Shown here one piece after another: positions 45,570 through 57,297 of a stretch of DNA of 64,000 nucleotides. Numbering within the stretch: position 1 is the first letter of the stretch; every line of letters begins with the position of its first letter. The translations under genes were made by a program, and so were the position numbers. The stretch lies in the NCBI GenBank assembly GCA_003988855.1, contig QYAI01000032.1:186001-250000 (forward strand). Reading direction: 5' to 3'. Origin of the DNA: Arachnopeziza araneosa. Lineage: Eukaryota; Ascomycota; Leotiomycetes; Helotiales; Arachnopezizaceae. The notes under the pieces were generated by a model that was given only the letters and a program-made list of their open reading frames with translations, was not told the DNA's origin and did not search any database.

Positions 45570-47486
45570 TTACTCTTGAATACTATCCACTCCAAAGACA
45601 TCTTCTTTCTTCCCGAAAGCCCATCCCATCCAACTTGCCCTCTTCGCAGCCTTCAATTCATCCTCACTCGGCTTCCTTGAATGTTCAGAATTGTCTTGTA
45701 CCAGCCTCAATGGTCTGGGCTTATTGCCTGCAAAAGTCGTTGCTTTCTCAGGTCTCGGCGGGCTATTACTGGGAGGAGTGCTGACTTCCCCAGAATCTCC
45801 ACTTGAGCTACTTGTTTCGCTCTTCATACCGGGGAAATTTCCGGCTGTAGGAACTTGGCCAGTAGAAGGAACTCGGTGAGCAGCATTGGGGTTCCCGGAT
45901 TGTAATGAAGGAGTAAAGAATGATTGGGATTGTCTTGGAGTTTGTGGCCCGTGAAGTGGAGGCGAGGTCTGTCCACCCTTATACATCTGGTTCACGACAT
46001 TGGCAACGCTGCCAGAAAACTGCTCACTCATTGGTCTTGCGGTTCTCGTGCTGGTAGAGCGACTGAGACCAAATGGAATGCTCGGAGCAGTCTCTTGATC
46101 ATTGAACACTGAAGATGTTGGCATGACAGATTGAGGTCGTGGACGTCGGGTTGCGCCCATAGCTACCGATTTTGCACGCTGAAGAATTGAAGCTCCGCTG
46201 GCCTGCTCTTTGGGTGGTGGCGGGAGATCCTTGTCGACATTCACGCCTGGTCTGAAGTCGGAAGATTGATCTAAGATGGCCTCAAAGTCTTGGTGTTGGA
46301 GCAGACGCTCAATGATCTTGTTGATATATAATGTCAGAGCTTTGTTCTGATCCTTTGCAGATTTCAATTCTTGTTCCAAGCGTCTGTAGTTGTCGCTTTC
46401 GCCTTCTCCTGCTTCTGATAGCTCGTCTGCTAGACTAGGCACTGCTGTTCGTCCTTCGAGTGCGCTTAGTGCATCGGCATTGTGTGAAGCATGGCCCATG
46501 AAGTCGCTCTTCGAGAAATCTCCAGTCAATGTCTTCTCAGATAGTAGTAATTGGTAGCTTTCATTGTCTTCCATCAATCTTGCATTGGTCATGCGAGCCT
46601 CAAGGAGTAACCTCTCAACTTCCTGCATTCGGCCACCGCCCATATTTTCAGACTCAACTAATTTAATCTGGGCTTCTGCCAGCTCGAGTCTAAGTGATTC
46701 AATCAAGCGATCTTTTTGTAGGAGAAGTTTAGAGTTGTTTCGAGAGTCGCTGCGATTCAAGCCAGACGGAGGCGCAAAATGTCCACCTTCTATCGGAGAA
46801 GAGTTGTTCGCTACAGCTTGTCAGTAAATAGTAAAAGGCAGCCCATAAAACTCACAGCGTCTCGATATCCTCCCTTCTTCATCTCCAATGGTTCTCTGAT
46901 TTAAAGAATCCTTCAATCTTTGGATAATGGTTTGCATTTCCTCCTCTCGGTTGGACATCTCATCTCTTTCCTTGGTCATAGAGCTTCTCTCGGCTTCGTA
47001 TATCGCCTCCATCTCCCGTTTTTGTCTCAGCGCGTCGCGTTTCTCGTTTTGCAGCGTCTCTAATTTCTCATCACTTTCATGTAACTTGTCTTCCAATTTC
47101 CCTTGATCCTGGAGCGCTTCGTCGAGTCTTGATTGCAGGACTTGAGCCTGCCTCTGAAATTGTTCGGATATTTCCTCAGTCTTTCGAAGACGTTCTTTGA
47201 GATCGTCTATCAACGCGATAGTCTCTGCTCGAGCATCATCATCCGAAGAGTTTATGCTGCTTGAGCTTAGATTAGAAGTGCCTGTGCCTAGCCTCTGCAT
47301 AGCAGCCCTCGCAGATACTGGAGTCCCTCCTCTTACTGATCGATTTCGCGCAATGCCATTTGCAGTAGAAGAAGACGGTGTAGGAGAACGGACAGGACCG
47401 CGCGTAGGTGAAGAAGAGGGAGGATCAGTCGATGGTCTACGGCCACTAGTTGTAGTTGCCGGTGGTTTCTTTGTAGCAGCAGACAT
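45570..47486 (-). CDS. Coiled-coil protein of the fungal M-protein-repeat type
   Basis: Predicted 623 aa from exons 47486-46856 and 46810-45570 (45-bp intron). The N-terminal 100 residues are Ser/Pro/Thr-rich. Two long heptad-rich coiled coils follow: about residues 105-205 (ALIDDLKERLRKTEEISEQF to TIIQRLKDSLNQ) and about 225-360 (LLLQKDRLIESLRLELAEAQ to KDQNKALTLYINKIIERLL). The C-terminal 250 residues are disordered and Ser/Pro-rich, ending RASWMGWAFGKKEDVFGVDSIQE, a short conserved-looking aromatic motif. Similar fungal proteins are often labelled M protein repeat protein because of coiled-coil similarity. Likely a cytoskeletal or trafficking scaffold by inference; no enzymatic motif. Confidence 0.8.
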
Positions 47487-48352
47487 TGTTGTTGTTATGG
47501 AATTTAGTTTGTTGATGCTCTGAGAATGTGAATTGTTGGTAAGGGAGACGCAATTCCGAGGTTCAGCCAGGTGGACTGGAATTAAAAATAGAATGGGGCT
47601 TTGCGAATCGCCTTTCACAATCGCATCTATCGTTATGAAGCTGTTCAAAATGTTTCTCCGAGTTCGATCTTCTAAGAATCTGTCCTTTGGAGTTGTTGAC
47701 AAGAAGCTAAAATCAAAGCAACGCGATAGGATTCGTCCTAACTCATCCCAGCTCGCATGAACCGCGCCGGAGCTATGGACAGGGAACAGACAACATGAAT
47801 CTCGGACCTTATGCAGATTGAAACAAGCCTGTTTAAGGTTTACTTTTTAATGTTCTACATAAACGGTTCGGGGTATTCTTGAAACTTGCGAGTGCTTGAT
47901 TGAATCATCGAAAGCAGGATTAATCGAGGTGGTTCATAATTTAAATGACAATTCAGAACATTAGCTACTCTATGTAAAGAGATGATTTCAGAGTTCTTAA
48001 TAGATCTGCTTTGCGTCCAAGACCCAGAGTGGGGATCATAGCACTTACCAAGCGTGAAACTTTCTCGGAAAAAGTTGAAGCCTAGAAGCCATCCATGGTT
48101 ATTCAACGGAAATTTGACCATCGGCATAACACGTGATACAAGTCACATGATCTACCCAATACGCTAATCCGCTAAAGTGGGGCCACACAAATCCACCAGG
48201 CTCGAATTTGCTGTGCCGAAATCTTTCTATCTCTGCCACGAACTTCGACAACTACATTCAAGATCAATCAGATCTTCACGCGCAATCTCCAATTCGGCCG
48301 GAGCGTACAACGATCACTTCCTCAAGCTCATCAAAGAACTTGACACGCAACG
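47487..48352. promoter_or_regulatory. Divergent promoter region coiled-coil protein / RPL30
   Basis: 866 bases. A CACGTG at 48130-48135 lies about 220 bases upstream of the RPL30 start. The RPL30 side is a C/A-rich leader. No gene supported. Confidence 0.45.
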
Positions 48353-48898
48353 ATGGCCCCCGTCAAGAAGACCAAGAAGACCGCCGACTCCATCAACAGC
48401 CGTCTGGCTTTGGTAATGAAGTCTGGTAAGGTTACCTTGGGATACAAATCAACCTTGAAGACCCTCCGCTCTGGAAAGGCCAAGTAAGAAATCGAATCTC
48501 AATCCATTGAAAAATACTGACCTATTTTCAAGGCTTGTTATTATCGCTGGCAACACCCCTCCTCTTCGCAAATCTGAGCTGGAGTACATTTCCATGCTTT
48601 CCAAGACCAACGTCCATCATTTCGCCGGCAATAATGTGAGTTTATACATACTTTCATCTTATCAATATCCCGACGACCGAAGCTTCGGCTTTGCGAGGGG
48701 CTACCCGACGACAAAGTCTCTATGACTTCGGAGGGTCACCCAGCGATGAAGTCTTACGACTTTGGAGGGTACACTATTTGCTTACTTTCCTAACTTTAGA
48801 TCGAATTGGGCACTGCTTGTGGTAAATTGTTCAGATGCTCTACCATGGCTGTTCTGGATGCTGGTGACTCTGATATCCTTTCCGGACAAACTGCTTGA
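48353..48898 (+). CDS. RPL30: 60S ribosomal protein eL30
   Basis: Predicted 110 aa from exons 48353-48483, 48533-48635 and 48800-48898, the family length. eL30 is a core large-subunit protein with an L7Ae-like RNA-binding fold. Visible signatures: SINSRLALVMKSGKVTLGYK, LVIIAGNTPPLRKSELEYISML and HHFAGNNIELGTACGKLFRCS. Introns are 49 and 164 bp. The second contains two tandem copies of a roughly 35-bp unit (ACCCGACGA..GAGGGT) and a 12-bp palindrome CCGAAGCTTCGG near 48677. In yeast L30 represses splicing of its own transcript; whether that holds here cannot be told from the sequence. Confidence 0.97.
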
Positions 48899-49473
48899 GA
48901 GCAGATGATTATGGTTTATGCATTGGAAGGAGTTCGATACCTCTGGCTGGAAAGTCGATTCTATGCGCATGATTCGAGAATGGATCATAAATGCATGTAT
49001 CAGGATTCATTACCATAGCAAATACTACTGCTTCATCTGATTAATAATGTCTACCTTGCCTTCTACAATGTCTACCTTGCCTTCTACAATTTAATCCAGT
49101 CAAATACCTTGGAATAATTTCGTGTGAAGTCCTTCATTCGAACTACCAGCGCTTACTCTTTAACTTCCACCCCGCGCGCACGTGTTAACAATTCACCAAG
49201 AATCCTGCTCCGAGCACAGTCCTCACTCTCACACCGGCGGATGACAATAGAACTTCCAGAAAACATATTTGTAATTGCCATGAGTTTTGTCTATGACTCG
49301 AATCTGACTCTGAAGTTCATTCCATTTTCGTAAAATTTGGTAGTGTGGGATTAAGCGAGCAGTGATTTCAAAGCACCAGATCCACCACCAACCTCTAATA
49401 TCTGACAAAGGTTTCGACCTTCAACTGATCACAACAACTACAACAATCAAAGACCAACTCGAGATTATTCAAG
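48899..49473. other. Intergenic, RPL30 3' flank and RPL10 promoter
   Basis: 575 bases. A 22-bp tandem duplication (TGTCTACCTTGCCTTCTACAA, two copies) lies at about 49048-49090. Nothing else recognised. Confidence 0.55.
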
Positions 49474-50424
49474 ATGGCACGTCGTCCTGCGAGATGCTAC
49501 CGTTACTGCAAAAACAAGGTGTGTACGATTCCTCCTGCGGATTGAGGGGCTCTATCGTGGGATCTCACAGTCGCCACTACAGAGAACTGACAGTCTTCTA
49601 TAGCCTTATCCTAAGTCTCGTTTCAACCGTGGTGTCCCCGACCCAAAGATTAGGTAAATAATTGATTTATCGTCCAAATGCGACTAGTAACTGACCCGAC
49701 ATAGAATCTTTGATCTTGGCCGAAAGCGTGCGAACGTCGACGAGTTCCCTCTCTGCATCCACTTGGTTTCCAACGAGTACGAACAATTGAGCTCCGAGGC
49801 TTTGGAAGCTGCCCGTATCTGTGCCAACAAGTGAGTATATTTCAACAGCTCAAAGAAGAATTAGATGGGGATTAAGTTGGATTCTGCGATCATAAATAAG
49901 CATCCTTTACATGATTTGGGACTGATGAAGTATAGGCTCTTGGTCAAGGTTGCTGGAAAGGAAGGTTTCCATCTCCGTGTCCGCGCTCATCCATACCATG
50001 TTGTCCGTATCAACAAGATGTTGTCTTGTGCCGGTGCCGATAGACTTCAAACTGGAATGCGTGGTGCTTGGGGTAAGCCAAATGGAACCGTCGCCCGTGT
50101 CAACATCGGTCAAATCATCTTGAGTGTTCGAACTCGTGATTCTCGTAAGTCTTTAATCATTCATGATATAATTACCTCTAACAAAATTCAGACCGTGCCA
50201 CCGCTCTTGAAGCTCTCCGACGTTCGCAATACAAGTTCCCTGGTCGCCAAAAGATTATCGTTTCCAAGAACTGGGGCTTTACTCCTCTCCGCCGTGAAGA
50301 GTACATGGAAAAGAAGGCCGCAGGCAAGGTTTTGGTAGATGGTGCTTATGTCCAATTCTTGTCCAACCACGGAAAGTTGGCCGATAACATCAGAAGATTC
50401 CCGGCTGCTTTCCAGGAGGCTTAG
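49474..50424 (+). CDS. RPL10: 60S ribosomal protein uL16 (L10)
   Basis: Predicted 220 aa from five exons: 49474-49518, 49604-49653, 49705-49830, 49936-50144 and 50192-50424. uL16 joins the large subunit late, organises the tRNA-binding site and is needed for release of export factors. Signatures: MARRPARCYRYCKNK, PYPKSRFNRGVPDPKIRIFD, LGRKRANVDEFPLCIHLVS, AGADRLQTGMRGAWGKPNGT and QKIIVSKNWGFTPLRREEY. Length and order match the eukaryotic family. It lies 575 bases downstream of RPL30 on the same strand; the two are separate genes with their own leaders, not an operon. Confidence 0.97.
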
Positions 50425-51673
50425 ACTGGTTGATGCATTCATGGATTATGGGAGAGAAGGCGTATTTGTTTTGCAATGGAAAGGATGGATTGCATGATGT
50501 CTCTCTTGCAGAGACTCGGTTCTCTTGATCATTGTAGCTAGAGAAGAGCAACGAATTCACCTTCTTATAAATGCGTATCATACTGTTTGGAACGTAAATG
50601 GATCATGAGTGATTTGAATATATTGAACATTTAAACTTGACTAAGCACAGCATAATCAAGAAGAACAGATACGAAAAAGCAAGAACTCGAATAACGCATT
50701 GTGCATATCTTGTCTAGCCCGCAAGATAGGTAATACCTGTATGATTGTTGCGTTTCTGAAACATACAAAAGTATGTTTCGTTTAGGCTATAGAAAGAAAA
50801 GGTGGCAACTAGAACAGTTCATCTCAACTTTCTCTAACCCTAAACGCATCCTGAAGAGTTGTGTGCAGCATGACAGTGGCTTGCATCATTTTTCTGGTGA
50901 CACCGCCACCTCACTGCTTACTGTATTACACTTCTTCCAGTAGTACTGGTCCTACCTTTGGTAGCAATGTTTTCTTTTGTCCAAAGTCCAGTCGTATTTG
51001 ACAATACATCAACTAACTGCTAACCCCTTTTCTCCGTGTGAGCACAGTCAGCAACGTGGGAGGGTGATTGCTATCGATTGATGATAATGCATGCGCATAT
51101 ACACTAAGAGAGATTGGGCTACGATAAGGGATGCGGCCGCAATCAACCTCAACCCTTCCTTGACTTTGGGATCTAAGAATATCACATCATTCTCTCTCTT
51201 TTCGCATAATAAACGGTCAAGAACCATCATTGAGAGTGCGATATATTTCTTCAATCCCCTGCGTCTTACCATAATTTCCGTTAAACAACTATCTCGTACA
51301 CCCTGCCCACGTGCGCGTCGTACATGATGATCTTGGTGCTGGGATAGGACACACGACTCCCCAGCCCCAGATCAAAGGCTCCCTTTCTTCAAAACAAGGA
51401 GGCTGGATCCTCTTTGTCTTCGAATCAAGAAACGCAACTTACTCGAAGAAGTTTCTTGGTTTACCTCTTCAAGCTTTAAAGCTCGACTCAGCAACGCAAT
51501 CCCTCAGCGTGTCACGCAGCCTATCCCGTCTCCACCCGTTCTACAAGTCACGCTCTCTCAGGTATCGCAAGTGTGCCCAACATCACCTCATTTGTCCTTC
51601 GTCCTCCAAATCAACCTTACGAGCTCTCTTTTCTTTACGCCATATCCTGTCATAGACAGAATAAAGAACAACA
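50425..51673. other. Gene-poor 1.25-kb interval
   Basis: Downstream flank of RPL10 and upstream region of the next gene, with a C/T-rich leader and an A-rich segment just before the ATG. Open frames at 51048-51272 and 51311-51655 lack coding character. No RNA gene recognised. Confidence 0.5.
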
Positions 51674-53365
51674 ATGGCATTTCGCCAACCTACCTACCAT
51701 GTTCCTCATCGAACCTCCTTCCCTGCGCCGGACGTCACACAAGAAGCCAGCCTACCTGCAGCTTTACAAACACAACAGCCTCTAGCAGAATCACAAGAAT
51801 GGATCCTCTTCTCTCCCTCTGCGGCCTCTACCACCGATCGAACCTATACCACGTCCACATCCCGAACGCGTACTGCTGGGCGCTCTCGCATATCTGATTT
51901 CGGGAGTATAAATTCTGCCGTGCGAAGCTATGGCTATTCTGAAGATGCTGTTGAAGAGGAGGAAGAGGATGATATTGAAGGAGAAGATGGAGAGCTGGAC
52001 AGCCTGGATTCCCATCTTCACGAATTCAATAGAGCAGAGCCAAGTATATATCATTCGAGGACGGTATTACCTACTCATGATGGTCTGGGTAGTTTCAGGT
52101 TAGATCAGACGGCTATGGGAGAGGAAGTACAAGAGCATTTATTTGCTTTTGAGAGGTTCAATCCAAGAAGAGTAAAGAGGAGACGAGAAAGCGTCGAACT
52201 TGACGGACTATTGGGAGGCGAGATCGATAGCGAAAGAGCACAAGAAGCGGAAAGAGTGAGACGGATTGAGAAATGGAGGATGGAACAAAGTAGAATGCTG
52301 GCAGATGAGATTCAACGTGAAACCAGGCGGCGGAAGCAGTCCATGTCGAGCGAGCGCCACACTTTCAAGGAAGACCGAGAACAGGAGGATGTCGCTACAT
52401 TAAGCAATGTAGAAATGGAACACGATATTATACCAGATGCTGAAAACGAAAGTTTCTGGAACCGGATTACGAGCAGAGTGATACGAGATTTGATTGGCAT
52501 TGATGATGACCTACTCTCCATCATCTTTGGGGAATCTCTTCCAGACCATCTGTCCACCACTCCAACTATACCGGATACTCTCATCTCGATCCGTCAATAC
52601 GACCGATCATGGGAGAACAAACTTCTCGAGCGAATAGCACGTGAACTAGGCATACTCGTCAATCAAATCAGCATCTCTGAGCACTCTGACGCTTTTTCGA
52701 CCTACCTTCGAACGCAAAACATTCCTATTCCATATGCTGGCCTGCCAGTTATTCCAGAGACTGCACCTCGCGCTGTAGAGCGATTCCCCGAATTATCTTT
52801 TAATTCTAATCAACCAGATCCAGAGTTCGTCCCAACTCTTCAGATGCATACTGAGGTTGAACCAATGCTGATCCCGGCCGCCTCTACATCACTCGCGGCG
52901 ATGGATACAGATGCTACACCTCGCGGCAATATGTCACTAACAAGAGACGAGTGGGAGAGAGATTTGGACATCAAAATGGTTTTTCGTTTCCTTCGCGACC
53001 GTGTCTCGGCAAAGTTTTCTTCTTCTCCGGCTTCATCATCTCCAACGCGCCTCAGCACAGCAGGTACTTCGCATCTCGCAACCGCTAGTACAGCGGATAC
53101 AGCTGCTCGTGCAGCCAGAGTCCGGCAACATCATCCGTTAGTTAACAGTAGGCAGAATGCGGGCGTGAGACAGAAAACTTGGAAGGTATCTGTACCAAGC
53201 GTTGGGATAGTACGAAGGGGTAGCAGTAGCTGTGCGAGCGAGAGAATAGCTGGCCTAGGGAAGAGAAGTGGAAGTAGCAGGCATTATTGGGATTTTGGTG
53301 GGAGCGTGGGGAGCGCAAATGGCAGTGTTGTCGCTGGTACAATGGGGAGTTGGGGAGAGGTTTAA
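51674..53365 (+). CDS. Fungal orphan protein, 563 aa, acidic/basic
   Basis: Single exon with a good start context (AACAATGGC). Not recognised. The N-terminus has QEWILFSPSAAS followed by Ser/Thr/Arg-rich sequence. A strongly acidic block (EDAVEEEEEDDIEGEDGE) lies near residue 100. A basic, helical block (RRVKRRRESVELDG to QSRMLADEIQRETRRRKQS) follows at about 165-225. The middle (FWNRITSRVIRDLIGIDDDLLSIIFGE to QYDRSWENKLLERIARELGILVNQ) looks ordered. Near residue 445 EWERDLDIKMVFRFLRDRVS resembles a short conserved helix. The C-terminus is Gly/Ser-rich with Trp (KTWKVS, HYWDFGGSVGS, MGSWGEV). No signal peptide or membrane span. Possibly nuclear, from charge pattern only. Confidence 0.8.
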   Translation: MAFRQPTYHVPHRTSFPAPDVTQEASLPAALQTQQPLAESQEWILFSPSAASTTDRTYTTSTSRTRTAGRSRISDFGSINSAVRSYGYSEDAVEEEEEDDIEGEDGELDSLDSHLHEFNRAEPSIYHSRTVLPTHDGLGSFRLDQTAMGEEVQEHLFAFERFNPRRVKRRRESVELDGLLGGEIDSERAQEAERVRRIEKWRMEQSRMLADEIQRETRRRKQSMSSERHTFKEDREQEDVATLSNVEMEHDIIPDAENESFWNRITSRVIRDLIGIDDDLLSIIFGESLPDHLSTTPTIPDTLISIRQYDRSWENKLLERIARELGILVNQISISEHSDAFSTYLRTQNIPIPYAGLPVIPETAPRAVERFPELSFNSNQPDPEFVPTLQMHTEVEPMLIPAASTSLAAMDTDATPRGNMSLTRDEWERDLDIKMVFRFLRDRVSAKFSSSPASSSPTRLSTAGTSHLATASTADTAARAARVRQHHPLVNSRQNAGVRQKTWKVSVPSVGIVRRGSSSCASERIAGLGKRSGSSRHYWDFGGSVGSANGSVVAGTMGSWGEV

Positions 53366-54233
53366 GTAGATTCACCTGGATGAAAGTTTCTAATGATTAG
53401 ATGGTGTACGATTCATGAAGAGTGATAGTTTGATTTGTTTATGAGCGAAGCATACGAGATTTTGATTATTGGCATCGGTTCGAATAGGATATACGGTTCA
53501 TATAAATAAGAGATCTCAATCTGAAGTAACCTTCGAATAAAGACTTTCCGAATCATTGTGGGAACATGAAATGCTCCAGCTTGATTGCCAGACAGACATA
53601 ATGCCCCGTGCGTTAGCGCCCTAAGTTATTTTAAGCCCTCAAATCCGCGTCAATGCGACCCAATTCCTTTTGTCAAAACTCACTCGTTCTGGACGAGACT
53701 AGAAGAAAAGGCTCTGACCCAAACGACCACCAAACAACCTATACTATGACACGTATTAAATGTGTGGCCGTCAATCTGTGCATGCGTTCTGCATATATTG
53801 CCTGGTAAGTCAGCTGAACCCCTACTCAAAACCTCCATCCCCGGCTGTTCTACTTCCCATGAGCTGATCTTCCAGCAGATCTGGGGATACGAGATGCCAA
53901 GCAAGGCCTGACCTGGATGATGGACTGTGGCTTGCAGGCACGACCGTATTCAAAAGGTCTCAGGCCGGTCTTGATTTTCTTTTGGCTCACCAAGTACAGT
54001 ACACATACACAAAACCATGTCCAGCGTACGATCTTGTGCGATGCAGAGACATGCAGGCCGGCCCTGGCAATTTGGGCGGAGAAGGATGTGTTGTCTATAT
54101 TATTACTACTATAGTTTAAAAGTTGTGTCTCTCCTGCTTTTTTCTTTAACCAGCAAAGCTGCTGCTTCTCTGTACGACACGTTTGTTCGTAGTCGACGTC
54201 CTTTCGTTTTCATCAGGCTTGCACAATTGCATC
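53366..54233. other. Intergenic, promoter of polysaccharide deacetylase
   Basis: 868 bases between two plus-strand genes. A T-rich leader precedes the ATG at 54234. Nothing else recognised. Confidence 0.45.
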
Positions 54234-56791
54234 ATGCGAATAGTTCTCGCATCTCTCTCTGCCCTGGTGTGGGCCGAAGTCGCCCAAGCAGCATGTTCAG
54301 CTACCGCTCTGGTAATTGACAATTATGCCAAGTACTCAACTAATACCAATTCCCTAGGCCAATATACTAGTGGTAAGTCCTATATGGATGATAAACTACC
54401 AAGCTAATCAGAACAGATGATGGAACTTGCACCAATCTCGTGGCCAATGTTGCGGACAAAAAGATTACCTTTACCAGTACGGCCGCCAGCTATTTCTACA
54501 CCACCTTTGCTTGCGAGCAAGCTACGACGGGCGGGTATGATAGCCTTCAATTCCCGATAAAGGGTCCTGCAGGAGCATCGTTCACAATCGAGCTGCAGAC
54601 CTCGACTTCATGCTCCACAACGACGTACACAAGTTATTACTTGACAATAACGGGAATGACCGGAGTGACTCAAACGGTCACAGTCCCGTTGAGTGCATTT
54701 CCAGGAGCAAATTTGAAGGCTATCAATGCTATCGTTTGGGAATCCTTTTCTATAAATGGTGCTTGGGAACTTGGACAGACTGCATTGGTTTGTACCAGTG
54801 CTCAAAATACCGTGAAAAGCTCGACATTAGTTACTAGCACCAAGTCTATAACGGCTGCTGCTTCAAGCAGCAAGATCTCGACCGGCAGCTCAAAGTCTTC
54901 CGTGGTACTGTCTTCGTCAATTAAATCGTCCACTTCAAGTATATTGTCCAGCACCAGCAGCTCCAAATCATCCGCTGCGCTGTCTTCATCTACTAGACTG
55001 TCAACGTCATCGATCAAATCGTCTAGCAGCATAAAGGTTCAGGTTATTTCGACGACTACTACCTCCAATGGACCTGTTGGTACTTGCACAAGCTATCTCG
55101 TTGATGACTTTGCTTCTCAATCTCGTCTCACTTTCTTGTTCTACAACGCCCTGTTACAACCCTCTTCCGATGATGGCACCATGAAAGCTGTGACTGGTCA
55201 GGCAGACGTCAGCACCAGCGTCATTGTGGCTAATAATCATGTCACTTTAACGCCCGCCAATACCAACTCTTATTGGTACACTATGTTTGGCTGCTTAAAA
55301 GCCACAAACATCTGGAGTGGAGTCGGTATGACCATTACAGCGCCTGCTGGAACCAAAATTGGAATAGAACTACAAACAGAAAAAGATTGTGGCACCAATA
55401 ACCCAACTTTAATAGACGTTTCTTCTACTGATCTTGGTTGGACATTTGATGGAACTGAAAAGTACTACACAATTCCATTCTCCAAGTTTCCAGGTCTTGA
55501 TACCGATCACTTAATCGCCCTTCTCTTCTCTGGACTTAGCAAAGCCATTACGCTAGGTCCCATTGCTCTGTACTGCGGCACGGGCTCTGCATATCCAATT
55601 CCAACAACAGTTCAAGTTGTAGAGCCGAGTTCAACAGTCCCAGCAACTACTGGCCCATCTGCATTCGTGATTGACACCTTCACCAGTGCTGATACGAATA
55701 ATCTTGGCTTTTATCATGGAGGAGATGATACGACAACCTACAAGATCGCGGCTGGAAAACTGACAATCACCATGAAAGGAAATTCAGATCTTTCTTGGTA
55801 CTCACAAGTCAGTAATGGCTGCGCTGACTTCACTCCGAACGATAACAGCTATCTACATATTGCTTTCACCGGCTCAAATGCTTTCTCAATTGCATTACAA
55901 CAACACAACCCGACTTGTAACCCAAATCTTAATCCATTCCCATTCACGTGGGACTCGGTTGAAGCATCACGGTACTCCAACACGGCGAAAACTGACATTT
56001 ACGTCCCGATTTCACATTTCAACATTAACCGGACTCTCACGGTTGGATTTGCACTAAAAGGCTTTTACACTACAGACACTACTATCTTCTCTAAAATTGA
56101 GATTGTACAAACCGTACCTGCAGGATTTCTGGTCCCTTCCAAGCTTCCAACAGCTCCTCTAATCTTTGCATGTACGCGACCAAATAGTTTCGCCTTTGCT
56201 ATTGACGATGGAGACCCACAATACGCCCAACAGGTAGTTTCCGCTGTGGCAGCCGCAAATATCAAAATCACCTTTTTCACAGTTGGAGCTGCCCTCCTTG
56301 ACACCTCCACCAACCTTACAAATGTCTACAAGGGTATGCTGGCTGCTGGTCATCAAGTCGCCTACCATTCTTTCACGCATCCTCCCATGGAAGGTCTCCC
56401 ATCCCTTGCTGCTATTGATTGGGAACTCAACAATGACATACAAGCTGTTAAGCAGACCCTCGGCATCACTTCAACTTATTTCCGACCTCCTTTCGGCACC
56501 GAAGGCTCCCGCGTTCGTCAACGTGTAGCTGCTTTGATCCCAGGTAGTAAATTTGTAGAATGGAGTGTAGATGTACAAGACTGGTTATGGGCGCTTACCG
56601 ATACGCCGCAAAATCAATTAACAAATTTCCAGAGCGATGTTAATAGTGGAGGAAACCTGGTAGTTTGCCATTATTTGTATAATACTACTGTGAGTTATAT
56701 ACCACAGTTTATTGAGATTGCGAAGAAGACGGGGAAGCAGATCATGCGAGTAGATCAATGCCTAGAAGATCCTAATGCTCCGCCACTTTAA
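54234..56791 (+). CDS. Secreted CE4 polysaccharide deacetylase with three N-terminal beta-modules
   Basis: Predicted 837 aa from exons 54234-54372 and 54417-56791. Signal peptide MRIVLASLSALVWAEVAQA. Three related modules of about 150 residues follow, each opening with an aliphatic-Val/Ile-Asp start (TALVIDNYAKYS, SYLVDDFASQS, AFVIDTFTSAD) and a conserved tail with PLSAFPG/PFSKFPG. A Ser-rich linker (SSKSSxxLSSS) separates modules one and two. The NodB domain spans about residues 635-835: AIDDGD (metal Asp pair, about 642-646), HSFTHP (metal His, about 696-701), YFRPPFG, EWSVDVQDW and VVCHY. CE4 enzymes remove N-acetyl or O-acetyl groups from chitin, chitosan or xylan. The modules look like galactose-binding-like folds, probably glycan-binding, by inference. 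Acts outside the cell or in the wall. Confidence 0.92.
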
Positions 56792-57297
56792 TCACGGCTA
56801 GGGTTGAGGAGTCAGTTGAAAAAGATGTCCAATCTCAAGATCCTCTCAAAATGACAGTGTTCAATCGAAGCGGGCAAGATTCGTCTCCGCCGAACGAAAA
56901 AAAATCAGAACCGCAAAATGTTAATACTCGTCCTAAGCACTTGAGACTTAACATGCAGAGCTCCTAGATACCTATCTTTTATTGTCGGGGTTTTTATGGA
57001 CTTTAGTAAGGTAAAGCTTATGGTATTTGAGCTTAGACTTTACGATTTCCTGACGCTTTGGCGAAGACGAATTCTGATTGCCTTGATACGAGTTCTTATG
57101 TTGTACCAACACACCTACCAAATCAGAGGAGACTCAAGTTGCAGGGATTTATCCAACACAACCCCACCACCACCTCATTCACACGACACACCCCGCAACA
57201 TCGATATGCAGACTTGAGAAGCAGAAGGATAAACCACCTCACAGACTTCACCACCATTCTCCTGGTAATCATTCAAGTCCTCCAGTGAGCGGTAGGA
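56792..57297. other. Intergenic, NLR promoter
   Basis: 506 bases upstream of the hydrolase-NB-ARC-TPR gene. No clear core promoter element. Confidence 0.45.
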
